Origin: Acridotheres tristis
Lineage: Eukaryota; Chordata; Aves; Passeriformes; Sturnidae
Assembly: GCA_037013685.1 (NCBI GenBank)
Contig: CM072894.1
Span: 24,675,529 to 24,739,528 of the forward strand
Direction: 5' to 3'
Length of the DNA: 64,000 nt
The notes beneath the pieces are model-generated. The model had not been told where the DNA came from and made no database searches. It saw nothing but the letters and a program-made list of their open reading frames with translations. This document shows, piece after piece, positions 39,987 through 53,768 of this stretch. The stretch's first letter is position 1; every line of letters begins with the position of its first letter. Position numbers and translations under genes: made by a program.

Positions 39987-42350
39987 AATAGAATGCTTTG
40001 GACAATCCCAAAAATATAAATGTTATCAGTTCAAAATCATTCAAGTGACATTTAGAAACTATTAGGCTTCTTTGAAACATGCCAAATAATACCAGCTTTA
40101 GTTAATACTATACAAAACAGAATTTCAGAGAAGGCCTTTTGCCCAAATACCTGATTAAGCTCTGTATGTTGTGAAGGCCTTCAACATCTATGACATGTAT
40201 GAAAAAAATAACTGAAAAATATGTATCGATGTCCTGGAGAGACAGCATTTCAAATGCTCCTGAAACAGCAGGTTTCTCAAGTACAGATAACATATTACCA
40301 AGACAGAATTTGCACAGAAATCAGAGATTCAGACTAACTTTTCCAGTTCTTTCAGGACACATTTCACACTGCTGTTGGTAGGCTTGGCATGATCCAGTTT
40401 ATAACCTTCTTCAAGGCTGAGACAGCCTTCAGCAGCCACAATTGGTACAAATTTAGAAAATTTCTGATTAGTGGGCACTGAAGATATTTAGAAAATCACA
40501 AACCCCAGAAACCCATCATAGTCACACTAAAGCTTCTTAGAGCAGGTCTTTTGAAGAGGATCAATCACTGGAATAGAGGCAGGGTCAGAACAGGCCCAAA
40601 CTGAGATGTGCTAACAAACCTGTCCTGCTCCTGTTTCCCTGCTTCACCTGCAGAGTCAGTGGGACAAAACACACAGATTTCCACTTGTGAAGGTCATCCA
40701 GAAAGGTCACTAACATTTCCTGAAAAAAAGCTTTGATAAAGAGGACACCATCATTGAAACATCTCCAGTCCCTGGCTCTACAGATTTTCTAAACATCAGC
40801 CTCTAGCTGCTTTTGGTACTGCTGTACCTTCACCACACAAATGTGCAGAAAAGATTTTACTGCATATCTTAGTTTTGTTTTTTTTAATGTGGTAGTACAT
40901 TGTCAAGATCTCCTATCATTATAATAAGTAATTACTTATACTGGTACTTACACCAACAATCTTAAATCGCCATCAATGCAAAGTATTTGACAAGCCACAG
41001 TAAGACTCAGATCTGTGCTGCAGCTACTCCATTAGTAATTATAGGCATCACTAAATAATATCAATACCATGAAAGGAGCACTCAGAGTAGGAACATGGGA
41101 CTGGTGTCACCCAGTGATGCAACTGAGGGAAGGATGAAGGACAGGACAGAGCATGCAAACTATCAACAGAGCCAAAACTGCCTCCTCTGTACAAAATACA
41201 AAAACTGAAGATGAAAAAGGAGAGAATTATAACTGGTTATGTCTCATTATAGAGTCAAAAAGACAAATTCAGAAGAGGGTAATTGTCATGCCTCCTGCTC
41301 TATCCTGCGGTAATAAAAGCATTTTAAGGGAAGGTGTCTCCTCTAGGTGCTCTACCTTAAGACCACAGGGCCTGGCACATCACCAAAGAACTCCTCCAAC
41401 AATCCTTGCTCATCCATCTCTGCTGAGGCAGATGCAATAGGTGCAGTGAGGGCAGGAGTGCTTGTGACCAGCTGTGCAAACCCCTGCCTGAACTACAATC
41501 CCTGAATTTCCAAGAGAGCTTCACAGAATCACAGACCTTTTGCACACTGATAGATATTTAAATACAGATATGTCCATATAAATATGAAGGAGATTTCAGG
41601 GTAAACCAGAGGCCTTGTAGCTTAGTCTTAAGAGGTCTCACTTGGAAATCAAAGGCATATTATTTCAGTGAGATTTTTGTTGCCAAGATAGAATTTTATT
41701 CATTATTAAAATACCAGCAAAGTTACAGATGGTAGTGAAGTTAAATTGTGTGCATCATTTTGATTGCAATTGTAAATTGTCTTCATACTGGGATTTGAAG
41801 TTGAAAAGATTCACTGGTATTTATAGGCTAGATAAAATTCCTCTTCGCATTACCCACTTAATGGCATACTTTGTTTTAAAGATGTAAACCATGCGTTTTG
41901 TACCATGCCTCTTAACAGTCCTCAGGAGTGACCACTGATGCCTTTCACTTCATCTGTTTTACTCCTGCCTTCTGTAGGTACAATTCTCCTTTGAAAAGGC
42001 AAAAAAAATACATACTTAGACTTACTGTGGAAATTAACCTTCAGTGTTACAGTCCAACAAGATATATGCGTGTGGGAGGAGTTTCTGTGAGGGGTAAAGA
42101 AAAATATATACACAAAAAACAGAGGAACTGCAGTAACATGGAGTATGGATACAGATTTGGAAGAGATTGGGAGATTATTTCCATATCAACAGTTCCTACA
42201 AAAGGCCTCTCACGGGAACTACTACCTACAACTAGGTTCTACTACCAATTTAACGACCTTAGTAAATGATGCTTGAAAACATGACAAGAAAAAATAATAT
42301 AAACCTCAAACAACCTGTTTTTCTGTAAAAAGAAATTCCTTCTTTTTTCC

Positions 42351-42367
42351 TTTTTTTTTTTTTTTTT
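42351..42367 (+). repeat. Poly-T tract
   Basis: 17 consecutive T, preceded by another pyrimidine-rich stretch. Confidence 0.95.
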
Positions 42368-43004
42368 CCTAGAGACTGGCTACACAGCTATGCACAGCTG
42401 TGAACTCCATCTGTTAGCTGAAATCCATGGCATATTTTTCAAGATATAAGACACTGGAGAAAGTACTTAACAACACAACGTTCCTTTTTCTTGTCACGCT
42501 ATACTGCAAATAAATGTCAATAGTTAAGCTAATCATGAGCTCTTCCTAAGCAACTGTAAATTACATAAGTGTTCTTTCATATGCCTGTAAAGACATAAAA
42601 TATTACTCAGTCAGTGCATTTATGGAGTATCTTTTATCATACAGTGTGCACATATAACCTTGTCTCACAAAAAGTGGTCAAGTCTGATTTTGAATGACTC
42701 AAGGGGCTCTCATAAAGCTGATTCAATATTGGGTCTTAATTTTTTTACTGAAACAAGCATGTCTGCTGTGCAACTCCTACTCACAATAATGAAGTAGAAT
42801 TGCATTTGAGGAACAGAGTGACAGGGCTCAAACTATGAATTTCAAAAAGCCATCATTGCAGTTTTAGTAAACTAATATGCAGAAGCAATTCTTGTTTAGA
42901 GACGGTGAAAGAAAATGAGACTAAGCCAATTACCAGCAAAATATAGCTAAAGAAGAACGATCTAAAGTTAAAGGAAGAAGTGTTCTCCCATTTCAGCTCT
43001 GTCA

Positions 43005-43075
43005 TAGTCCATGTAATTTAGGTGAGTCATGCCTGCAGCTACAAAATGAAGGTGCCATCACTTTATCTTATACTA
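43005..43075 (+). mobile_element. Possible MIR-type remnant
   Basis: CAGCTCTGTCATAGTCCATG, TAATTTAGGTGAGTCATGCC and ACAAAATGAAGGTGCCATCA follow the order of the MIR core (CAGCTCTGCCACTTAC, GGGCAAGTCACTT, TGTAAAATGAAGGTAATA) with a deletion. Weak evidence. Confidence 0.3.
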
Positions 43076-43649
43076 CATGCTTTTCATTAGATAACAGGCT
43101 TGTTGTCAGGCAGGAATGAGCTGTTGTCAATGAACAGCAAATCCATCACAGAAATCCATTTTTGACACTCAAAAATTACTGAAATTGCTCTAGATGGAAA
43201 ACAAAAAAGGACCACAACAAAAAGATGTGCTGATTCAGCCTTCCAACATTTATATTTCAATGCACAAACTGCAAAAGCATATTATTGTCCAAAGCCATGA
43301 TTCACTCTCAGCAGGTGTAACAGCAGTTGCCAGAGATTCTTACTACTTTCTTCTCAGAATATAATGCTTCTTGTGCCTATTTGCCTCTCCTTTCCACATT
43401 TCTGATATCCTGTTAATGTAACAGTGCTTTGATCTTTGACCTGAGAGCAGAAACCTACAAAGCTGACACAACAGATGAAGCAAGTTTTATACCTGAAGTC
43501 TGCCCTTCTGACATTTAACACACTTTAGGGAAGAGACAGTATAAATCCCCTCACACCATGGTAGGGAAATGTGTCCTGAGATTACCTTTCTGTACAGGGA
43601 AACACAAGGAAGTGACTTTATCAGCACAGGGCAGTTTTTGCTACATTAT

Positions 43650-43664
43650 AAAAAAAAAAAAAAA
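43650..43664 (+). repeat. Poly-A tract
   Basis: 15 consecutive A. Confidence 0.93.
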
Positions 43665-44025
43665 GAAACATAAGAACATGGAGGCCCTGTTCTCTGGCCA
43701 CACAGCATCACATCATCACAAGCACTCTTTTTATCTTGGCCTAGATGATTCTTGTACTCATGCATTTCAAATAAAGTTTGAAAGTTTATATATACCAAAG
43801 ATCAAGACTGTCTTTTAACATTTCAGAAGTTTTAGAAGCACTCACAAAAAGAGAAAATTGATGCCTTTCAAAAGCATCAGACTTTGCTACAAGCATCCTC
43901 TGTTCACCAGAGCCCATCACTGAAGGAGTTCAGGGCGCCAGAGACTAAGCCATGGATTCTAAAAAACAGAATAGCATTTGTCTTAAGATACCATAATACA
44001 ATTAAAACAACACTACATTTTCAGG

Positions 44026-44039
44026 AAAAAAAAAAAAAA
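44026..44039 (+). repeat. Poly-A tract
   Basis: 14 consecutive A. Confidence 0.93.
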
Positions 44040-44607
44040 GTTAATGTATGTGCACCCATCAGCACAGGGTGCTGCCAGGGTCATTCTTGGAAGAAAAACA
44101 CAAGCATGATCAGAGCCAGCTGGACTGAGTTCTATACACATTCACCTACAGAAAATTAAGATGCAGAGGAAGTATGGCAGATTTTCTGCTGACGTTACTC
44201 AGTGTTAAAATTGTTCAGGAATTCATTGGTGAAGCAGTTTTTCTAAGTTTTCCAAATACAATTTTTAAAATGAAATGTAAATACCTCTTTCACTGAGAAT
44301 AAGGTTTATTGAGGAAAAACCCAAACAAACAAGCAGGAGTGAAATGAGGAAAAATTCTGCACAAAAACAGTAGCACATAGGTCATCATGATGACTAGAAT
44401 GTGAAAACCAGTTTGGGAAGCACAAGTGTTTTATTTGCAGGTGGGAGAAAATGGCCATTTCAGATAACTAACACCACTAATAAAAAATTGAACCATTTTC
44501 TAGTGAAATTTGGAAAAATAATAATTTCAATTATGTAAATAGAGCCATTACATCTTATATCACCTAATGTACAGCCAAATGAGACAAACATAGTTCTGAC
44601 TACTTAG

Positions 44608-45010
44608 AATCACAGAACAGAATCACAGAATCATTAAGGCTGAAAAAGACCTCCAAGAGCATAGAGTCGAATCTTTGACTGAATATCACCACATCAGCTA
44701 AGCCAGAGCAGTGCCATGTCCAGTCATTTCTTGAACACTTCCAGGGATGGTGACTCCACCACTTCCCTGGGCAGCCCATTCCAATGCTTAATCACACTAG
44801 CAGTAAAGAAATTCTTCCTACTGCCCAACCTGAACCTCCCCAGGCACAGTTTGAGGTAATTTCCTCTTGTCTTGTTAGTGATTTCCTGGGAGAGAGGCCG
44901 ACCCCCACCTGGCTGCAACCCCCCTTCAGGTAGCTGTAGTTAGTGATAAGGAATCTTCTTTTCTCCAGGCTTTTCTCCCACCTCTCCAAGCTGAGGAATC
45001 TTTCATACAG
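44608..45010 (-). mobile_element. CR1 LINE fragment with end of the reverse-transcriptase ORF
   Basis: This is the longest CR1 piece. The plus strand begins with AATCACAGAACAGAATCACAG terminal repeats and runs through CACTTCCAGGGATGGTGACT. On the minus strand, translation gives two adjoining parts of the CR1 ORF2 C-terminus: a [23 protein letters not shown] part and, in another frame, [20 protein letters not shown] followed by [11 protein letters not shown]. The frame change near 44900 and the missing N-terminal portion show it is a dead 5'-truncated copy. The inner edge near 45010 is approximate. Confidence 0.92.
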
Positions 45011-48000
45011 ATGGACATCTATGCTATTCCCCACATTTTGAGTCACCTTTAAATTTAGTGTGCTTGTGCAGCACTGCTGCAAACTTCAGTGGAGCATCTC
45101 AACATCAACTGCTTATCACCATCACACCTGTGGCCATGGACACCTAAGACCAGACCTGTAAGTGAAGACTGCTGCCTTTGTAGAGATGCACAGTGTTAGC
45201 TGGGGCACCTTAGAGAAGAAAAACAAGAATCCAATTACCATGATAAGCTTCCTTTTGGGAGCCACACAATTTTCATTAATTCACGGATGAATGCAAGAAG
45301 GAAAATTAAGGAAGAATCAGCCCTTTGTAAATTCTGGTCTTGTCCTGCTTCCCCAGCACAGTACCACGGTTCATATATTCCCGGGTTCTTTGAAGTCATA
45401 CAGTTTACCCCCACCTTGGAGAAAGACCCAGGAACATCTGCATGAGTGGGATGCCTCATTCCCATTCTCTCTCTTTTTAACCAACCACTGCTTCAGAAGA
45501 GCAATGAGCTTGGAAAACATCCATCATGTGGGGAACTCAATCAGGCCACAGATTTTGCCTTCCTAAAGAAGATTTTTCTGCATTGGTTCCTAAGGACCTC
45601 TATGGAAAAGGACTCATTTATACAGGCAGACTTTGGAAAGACTTTCAGACAATGCCATAACTTTGTCGGGTAAGGTTATATTGTGCACATCTAAATTTAG
45701 AGCTGCTATCTGTAAGCAAACAACAGAGGCAGATTGTGGAATGCTGATGAATTTCACAGGCATGCCCAGCTAACAATGCACAGCAATTTAAAAGCCATCA
45801 ATAACCAAGAGGTTGTCCCCTGAATTTTCAAATCAATCACGATAAAATGAATTCAATTTTTATTTTCCCTTTGAATCTTTGGTGAACTCATGGATAAAAC
45901 TGATTAAAGGGGAAAGAATACACAGCATGGGATTCACTGAATGTGTTCTGTTTGGAGGGGTTCACTAAATATTTTCAGTCTGGAAGAGAGTCTCTTCAAA
46001 TTGTGCAACATGCAGGATGGCACACTGAAAACCAATTATAACTCTGAGAATTTCAGTGCATCCCATAAGGCTGAGAGAATGTTCAATTTGCAGGCTGTGA
46101 GCAAGGATTAACAGAGATGAAGGTAGCAGTAAGTGCCCATGTACCATTGCATTTAAATGTAATGTCATTTCAAGGGATGATAAGTAATCATTTCATGTCT
46201 CAATAACCTCCAACAAAAATGCCTTATTTAGCCCCAAAACATCAATTTTAAGACTCTTCTATGCAAGTTAATGGTTTAGATAAGGGACAGGATTGAAAAA
46301 AGTTCAAAATTCCCATTCTAAAGCAAGGTGAATGCAGCTTTGATGTCAGTTTAAAGATGAAAATTTTCTTCCAGGCATTTCTTAGGGCACTGTGTTCTCT
46401 CTTCATCAGTCACAGTGGCATTTGTAGTGCCACTGGAGAAAAGAAACATACAGATCTCTTAGATTTAACATGATAGCAAACAAGCAGGACAGTTTATATC
46501 CAAACTTTTCTAACTACCCGTGATTATTTTGATAATCAGTATTTCAGACTATATTGGTGCTACAGTCTTCATTACAAACATATGCAACCTTAGGCTCTAT
46601 TCCCATGCTCTGAACAAGACTCATGGCACTGGATGACCACAGCCCTCAGCCCTGACATCACTGTAATTCTGGCCCAAAAAGCAGATCCACTTCAGCATCT
46701 CTGTCATTGTATTTTCTTTGAAGTGGAAGGTATTTCCTAACCCTCTGCAAGACATATCTGCTAATTATCATGATAATTTGAACACATATAAATTCTTTTC
46801 AGAGACAGACAGTAACTCCTGGATTTAACACAGAACTAGATGTGGGAGAGAAAACTCTCATAAACTATGTGAGTACAGAGTAAGAGAAAAAGAAGGGAAA
46901 AGGGCATAACCAGAACAAGTAGGACTTTCAAGTGAGGATCATGCAAAACTTGTTCTGCAGCAAGTTCACATGCATTAATAATAGAATTAATAAACAGCAG
47001 CTATAAAATACACTAAGGATTGTAGTGCAGTATTTCTTTCACATGGGAGCAAACAAAACCAGGCATTCTTCATTTTAAAAAACAGTGAACATTCAGGCAA
47101 GTAAAAAACCAAAACGGCGAAATTTAACAAGATGGCAGCTTTGATTTAAAGTATTGATTAATGGATCAGTTTGAATGCCAGCAGAACTCCAGCAGTCAGC
47201 TACCTTTTGTTTTGTCTAAAGAGGCCATTTTTCATTCAACAAGGAAAAAGGTTCACTTTCTATCAGTAGTCCTCCTTGTGAGGAACTCTGCAAACAAAAA
47301 AAAAAATATAAAAGTCTCAGTTAAAGAAAAAAAAAAACAAGCACTCCCATGCTTCATTGTCACCTGTCACAAATAGTACACAAACCTGAGCCATCTTTGC
47401 AAAGTTACCATAAGAAGCCTTTCTGGATACAGTTGTCAGATGTGGAACAATTTGGGTAATAATTTGATAACTTTCTTTTCAGATAAGGCAAACAGACAAC
47501 TCCCCCATGCTCCCTAATTGCATGTCATTTTGTTTAGACAGATCCAATTCCTTCAAATACTGAATGACTAGCTCAAATGCATTCACATATAATTATGGCT
47601 CAATCGAGACATACTTTTTTAGAAACAAAGCAACTGTATATATTAGGGTAATAATCTTTTAAACAACAGAAGAAAGAAAGCTCAGCTGTGTATTTTCTTA
47701 CTCACTTTAAATCAAATTCAGATCCTGCTTGGATTTCTGCTGGTTCACATCCTATTTTAATACACAAACTCCCACAGGTTTTATCTCTTCAACAAAGCAA
47801 TTAATAAAGCGTGGCTCAGGCCATTAAAGGTTTGTTTTATGCCCCTCTCAATCCCTTGAGATAAATAGAAATTGATGTTTATTTTGAGCCTTTTGAAATC
47901 TGAATAATTTCTGCAAAGTCCTGCAGCCCTGAAACTAAAATCTAATTACCTGCAAGTGTTTGCAGATGTAAGTATACATTCAAACTCTCTCTTCTATGTG

Positions 48001-48379
48001 GCAAGCTTTTTAAAGATCAAAGAGTTACCTCTAGCCTTGAGGCTCCTTATTTGAAAACGCACATTAACATTTAATGGTGTCACATTCCAAAGCCCTACAC
48101 ATTGCTTTGAAAACATATCCCTCAGTGGTGGAAAGAGTTTTCCCTGCTGCTAGCACTAATCAAAGGGACAAGAATATACTTTTGGAGGATCCATGGCCAA
48201 TGCCTCCAACACAAGAAATGCAAAGCCTGGTTATCTCACAAGCAGTTATTTCCAGCATCATAACCCACTCCATCAGCCCAATGAAAAGGTGGAAGGGATC
48301 TTTCCCTTCAGTTTTGCCCTGGAGGAGTCAACAAGGAGATCTTACTGCTTTCCTTGCCATTAAAGAGGATCACTCATGA

Positions 48380-48475
48380 AACTCAGAATGAAAGAGTGGC
48401 TGAAGTTGGGAAGGAGCCCAGGAGATCACACAGGGTTCCCTACAGCTGCTTGCCCAAGATCAGGTTCAGACTCAC
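48380..48475 (-). mobile_element. CR1 LINE fragment, diverged
   Basis: The plus strand CTCAGAATGAAAGAGTGGCT, GAAGTTGGGAAGGAGCCCAG and GAGATCACACAGGG resembles the reverse complement of a CR1 3' end (cf. AGAATGGCTGAGGTTGGAAG...GAGATCATC). It is short and worn, and the right edge is uncertain. Confidence 0.6.
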
Positions 48476-49369
48476 ATTTGTCTTAGCAAGACTGTTCCCT
48501 AATCTTCAGGGGCAATGAAACAAGCTTAAGTTTGTAGATTCAATAAGTCTATCCTTTCATACAACAAAAAGTGGTATTCAGGAATAACAAAGTTCTCGTG
48601 GTATCCTGCTGGGCTATAACACAGAGAAACTCTATGAAAACCTTCCATCTCCTACTAAGCTGAACAAAATCAGGTGAACTTCAGATCAATTATTTTTCCA
48701 GGACACAAGAAAAGCTTGAATATGATAATGACATCTCTAAATTTGTGTTTATATGATAATGCAGGGTATTAAGGAGATAATTGTGTGGAATTTGTCACCT
48801 TTTTGAGGAAGAATTAAGGAAGGATGATAATTTTCCTCTTTTCATCTGTATTATTCCTATTTTTTTTCTTGAAATGGAAGAAGTTCCAAACCAACATGCT
48901 ATAGAGTTGCTTATATTCAGGTTTTTATTTGTGTAGGTTTTTCCATCGGAAAGAAACATCTAAAACATGAAAAGATTCAGGGATATGATTAAATAATGGA
49001 GTGGGAGGGAGGCATATAATTTGGTTTTTAACCTCAGGACTCTTCCAGTTGTGAAAACAAGGAAAACAAACATGTCAGAATGTTCATTCTAAAACATATC
49101 CACTTTTATCCACTTTTTATTAACTGTATGAATCCTGGGTTACCCAAACAATGCTGAGGTTGGACCACGTTACTACAGACCACACTGGCTTCTGCTACTG
49201 CTGAAATTGCTCCTTTCACCTACATGGTAATAAAGGGAATAATGAGGGAAAGTATGGAAGCCCCTCCCAGCAGCCCCATGAAGGTCCAGAATGACCTGAC
49301 AACCAGTCCCTGTCACACACTCATCCCTGGAAGGTTAAGTGGATTTTGATGAAGCCATCAGCTTCAGCT

Positions 49370-49455
49370 GCAAAGAGCTTGAGCCTATGCCAAATGAGGT
49401 CAAAGGGATTTTTTTCCCCTCCATTAGCTTCAATGAGTTCTGAATAAAATCCAGT
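49370..49455. mobile_element. Possible ancient CR1/L3-like 3' fragment
   Basis: GAGCCTATGCCAAATGAGGT, CAAAGGGATTTTTTTCCCC and CATTAGCTTCAATGAGTTCT recall the semi-palindromic 3' end of old amniote L3/CR1 copies (AAGCCCATTGAAGTCAATGG...CATTGACTTCAATGGGCTTT). The similarity is by eye only, so orientation and edges are uncertain. Confidence 0.35.
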
Positions 49456-49895
49456 GGGCTCCAGTGTGCCTACTAATTGTTAAGGGAATTAGAATTCCAG
49501 TAAATCATTACAACTATGGTCACTTGAAACCAGAATGACAAAAGGAAATTACATGATCCCCTGCATATCTCTGTGTGAACCACTAAATTCATGTTAAAAC
49601 CATGATAATATAGCAGAATTTAGGAATACCACCTCAGGTGATGCAAACCAACACCTATTAAACCAGGTTAATTTCTGTTCTCTTGAATTCCAGAGCAATA
49701 ATGCCTCATAAATTCAAATGACTATGTACCCACATCAAACCCCCTGAAGAGTCTCTTCTACTCTCAAGGGTAACCTACTTTTCACAAAAAGATTTTGAAA
49801 AGTCATGTCTATTGGTACAAAGCAGAGACTGATTCAAAGGCCATGAGACTATATGATTTGTGAATAAAAAGTGTCAATTGCAAAAGTTTTGTAAA

Positions 49896-49957
49896 GATAT
49901 ATGTATAGTATATTATTATCTATAATATATACTAGTATGTAACATATACATACACAA
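49896..49957. repeat. AT-rich TATATA low-complexity stretch
   Basis: About 60 bases composed almost wholly of A and T with TATA-like steps (ATATATGTATAGTATATTAT and similar). Low complexity rather than a promoter. Confidence 0.8.
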
Positions 49958-50042
49958 TGAATTATTTTTTAAATAAAGCTAGACCAATCTGTTAATCAAA
50001 TTCCCACCAGAGTGACACACAAGCTGTTGGCATTCGAATTTC

Positions 50043-50543
50043 ATGCTGATCCATTCTTTAAACACTGGAGACCAACATGATGCCATGCAGCCTTTATTTA
50101 GCTGTTACCTGGAGGACGTTTATAGCATTTTGCCATCGGCCTGGCTAACGCTTGGGCACGATCAGAGTGGTGTTATTCCATTTCAGTTTCTGGCCTGCAC
50201 CAGCGTGTCCAGAAGGAGCCCACGTCCCTGTGACATTCAGGGACACGCTCTGCAGCCACTGTGGGCTGCACACAGCACATCGAGCCAAGTCTGCTTAAAT
50301 GAACCAGCCCAAGCTGCGTTGCTATTCCAGCAGCAAACAGCAGTCCTAAGTGCAGTAGGGACCACACAGGACAGCGAATGCAGACAGCAAGGGACGGTCC
50401 CCTTCAGAATGGGCCTTTACATGACATTAGGCATGGCTTCCCTTCCTCTGGAAGGGCACTTTGCTTTATCCCCATGCTGCAGAGATGGAAATGAGGCAGG
50501 AGACAAGGTCACACAGAAATCCTTTAGGTTATGTGGGAACTGA
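50043..50543 (+). other. 166-codon open frame in GC-richer block, probably not a gene
   Basis: The frame starts MLIHSLNTGD and ends SFRLCGN. No family is recognisable and there is no signal peptide, membrane segment or repeat. Its final 80 bases overlap a MIR-like remnant on the other strand. The block contains scattered CpGs, and a few hundred bases here stand out from the AT-rich intron. A lineage-specific transcript cannot be excluded from sequence alone. Confidence 0.25.
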
Positions 50544-50545
50544 AC
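50463..50545 (-). mobile_element. Possible MIR-type remnant
   Basis: The minus strand reads GTTCAGTTCCCACATAACC, CTGTGTGACCTTGTCTCC, GCCTCATTTCCATCTCTGCA and GCATGGGGATAAAGC. This parallels the MIR core CTGTGTGACCTTGGGC...CCTCAGTTTCCTCATCTG...AATGGGGATAA. If correct, it explains the end of the open frame at 50043..50543. Confidence 0.45.
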
Positions 50546-53500
50546 AGCCTTCCAGAGTCCCTCAACACCGAGGAGCTTTGCTCCCATTACTCTTTTTCCT
50601 TGTTCTCATAGAACAACAAGTCATTTGAAACTCAACAAATGCATGAAAACTGCCAGAATTGAGTCGGGGAAAAGGATGGGAAAACTAAAGGAGAATATTA
50701 AGAATACAGGCATTAAGAGAGTTGAATAGGACAAATACCACAAAAAGAGGGCAATCATGGACAGTTATAGCCTTCAGTTTTTTAGAAGAGCTCAGATCTG
50801 TTGGGATGGTGTTTGAGTAAAGAAAAATGGAGTACTATGAGGATTGGTAGAGTGGAAGTTAATTTAGGTATATGTCTGGAGCTTAGGTTGATTAGGTCAT
50901 TCACAGCCTGAAGCTTTCTGGCCATAATAAAACCTATTCCAAACCATCCCTGCTGTGTCTCACTTCTGTTTAGTTCTGTTCAAGGTCCAGATTTGGCAGA
51001 GCTTCTGTTTCCCCCAAAGTGCATTTCATTTTCAACCATCTGCTAAAGACTCCAAGCCCCTTCTCTGAAATTTGAAAGATTTAATGACAATTAGCACGAA
51101 AATACTCTTTTTAATTTTATTAACAGATTGTAGAATCAAGAAAATTCACAGGGGGAAAATGTATTAAATAGTATTGCCTTTCCCCATCACTAGACCTGCC
51201 TACCAAGTGGTATGTACAAGGCACATGTGGGTAGCTGCAAAGCACTTTGAATGCACAGCTACAACATTAATCCTGTAAGAATAATCACAACAGCCAACTT
51301 GTGCTATCATATAGCTTTACTGACTCCAGCAAGACCTTGTAGAGATGCACTAAGCCATATGCAAATCATTCAACAGAATCATATTATTTGGTTTCAAGTC
51401 CCCTACCTCTGGTCCAATCTGCCAGCTCCCTGTCTCCTCCCCTCCTCCCCAGTAAATGTTAGAGCAAAGCATGTTCTCACACTGCTGATCTGAGAAGTCA
51501 AAGGAAATAAGACTTCATCTGGAAAGCTTCATTACTTCATGATACATGCACTATAGGGGACAACTTCTACATTTTGAATATTCATTTAAAAAAAAAAACA
51601 AACCACTTAAGTTTCCTAAGAGATCTATAAATTCATTTCTATATGAGTCAAAGGCTTTCATTTCTTGGAAGCTGCATTTTTTTTAAATACTCACTGTCAC
51701 TGCAGAGACTCTCAGCTTCATAGTAATTCATGTCTTTGGCAACCTTTAGAAGCATGACTTACGCTGTTAATGTAGTAAAACAAGGCAGACATGTAATTAT
51801 GTCCTGAAAATAAAATATTTTGTAGGCTTTAACAGCATCTCGAGCATTAACTGAATTGGTTCCACCTGTCAAGTGGTCAGATGGGCATTTTTGAGACATA
51901 CCTACTTGAGAGTATATGTCCAACTATTTCTATTTCTTGCAAAGGAGAAATTATTATCTCTTTTGGTGTGCTATGAAGCCAAAATATTTAATTTTCTTTC
52001 CAATTAGGAGAGACATCAGGTCTTTCCCTCTGCAAGCTTGTACCCAACCTTGGCTTACATCCTCAATGGAAAAGTACAGCCACAGTTTATGGCCAGATGT
52101 ATTTATGACTCAGATTCCACTGTGTTCTCTGTATGCCCAAGCCACTGATTCTGCACAGGACCATCCTGATCAGAGCAACTCGAGTCTGCTCTCACAAACA
52201 ACTTCTCCATAAAAATCATACAGACTCAGGGTATTCAACCAGAGTTGGGGGGAAAAGCAGCTTTTCAGAAAACTTGGCATACAAAAACGATCTAGACTAT
52301 TTTGGGAGTTCCATTTGCTTTGCACCCTCTGAGTTGTGTAATCTGAAAACCTTGTATTTCAATGGGCTAAGGATACAAGTCAGAAGGTGAGTCACCTGTG
52401 ATCAAACACACATTTTTATTGCATTCATACTGCAAGCACAACTTAGTATTTTTGGAAGCACCGAGGGAGAAGGTTGGATTTTGGAGCTAATGGGAAAGCA
52501 ACAGCTAATAAGTCAAGCCACTGCAGCATGAAAATATGACTGGTGCAAAATTAGCTTCCGTATTTCCACGCCAACCAGAGTGTGCTTACTCATTCATAAT
52601 CAAGTTTTTTAAACCTTATGTAGTCAAAATGGATTTCTGGCAAGTTTTACTATCATAATACTTTGCTTAATAACAGAAACCCTACTAAGAAAAAGTGCCT
52701 TTTGATCACACAAACAGGGACTAGGTCTCCAAGTCCTGCTTTCATATTTTATATTATTAAACCCCTAGCAAACAGCTTTAGTTTAACCAAGCAGCATTGC
52801 ATAGTTCAACTAATACCCCATAAAAATATAGGCCATATGTACAAGAGGAAAAGCTTTATAATTTTAGTAGAATTTGTTTTATTTTGAAAACGAGTTCATT
52901 TCCAGTCCTGCTCACCATTATTTTTCAATACATTCCACAAGTTTTGTGCATGCAATGCCAGTAACATTTATTTTAAACAAACTCAAATTTTGTTCTACTT
53001 TCACATTAACTTGGCATGTGAAATAAGGTGTACCTATATCTCTCTATAATTCAACAGACTGCGTATTGAAAAAAGCTTCAATCAACAACTAAGATAGAAA
53101 AGTACTGCAGTAAACTAGAAGTATCCAACTCTTGTTTGAACAAACTTCAGTATATGTATCTTCATTCCTCTCTTGGTGGAAGAGACCTGAATAATGCATA
53201 ATTAAATCCAACAGATAGTCTATAAATAATTTTGACTTTTACAACTTATTTTAAACAAATATCTTCATTGTCATTTTTTTCTTAATTTCTCATTTTAAGA
53301 CCTTACACTGGAAATCTGAATTATTATTTTCACCCAGCTGTGTGATGGACCTGCCATTTACATGCTTAATGTAAGAGAAGGCTGTTTTTCTCATTTTATC
53401 ATCTGGCTCAAAGAAACTACAGAATGGAACCTATTTTCAGTTCAGACCTGGAAAAACCCGATATTCAAAAAGCAAAATTTGATTTTAAAACATGACAAGT

Positions 53501-53689
53501 TGTAGGGTGGGGTTTTTTGGGTTTTTTTGTGAAACTTACTAAACATTATAATTTGCAATGTTCTTAGAAGTTCTCCAGGACTGACCCATGTTTTACTCTT
53601 ACTAAATTCTTATTACTTCTTATCTTTTATACTTGAAGGTGGTTGTTTCTGTTCTCGGTGACTATTAAGATTTATAGTTAACCGTCTTC

Positions 53690-53768
53690 ACCCCTTTATT
53701 TGCACTAAGTCACAGGTCCCTCCAACCTCTGGAACCCAAAGGTCTTTTCCATCCTGTTATTCTGAAGC
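53690..53768 (+). mobile_element. Possible CR1 3'-end fragment
   Basis: CAGGTCCCTCCAACCTCTGG and then GGTCTTTTCCATCCTGTTAT followed by TCTGA both resemble the last bases of sense-strand CR1 (GGTCCCTTCCAACC...ATTCTGTGA). It could be one diverged copy or a chance match. Confidence 0.35.

Noticed and set aside
41515..41545. TTCACAGAATCACAGACC resembling a CR1 terminal repeat
   Set aside because: Only the terminal repeat-like words match; no CR1 body follows.
51760..51810. Minus-strand ATG frame (MSALFYYINS) followed by GTAAGT, a possible first exon
   Set aside because: The junction would be phase 0, but the NCDD exon needs phase 1; no signal-peptide pattern.
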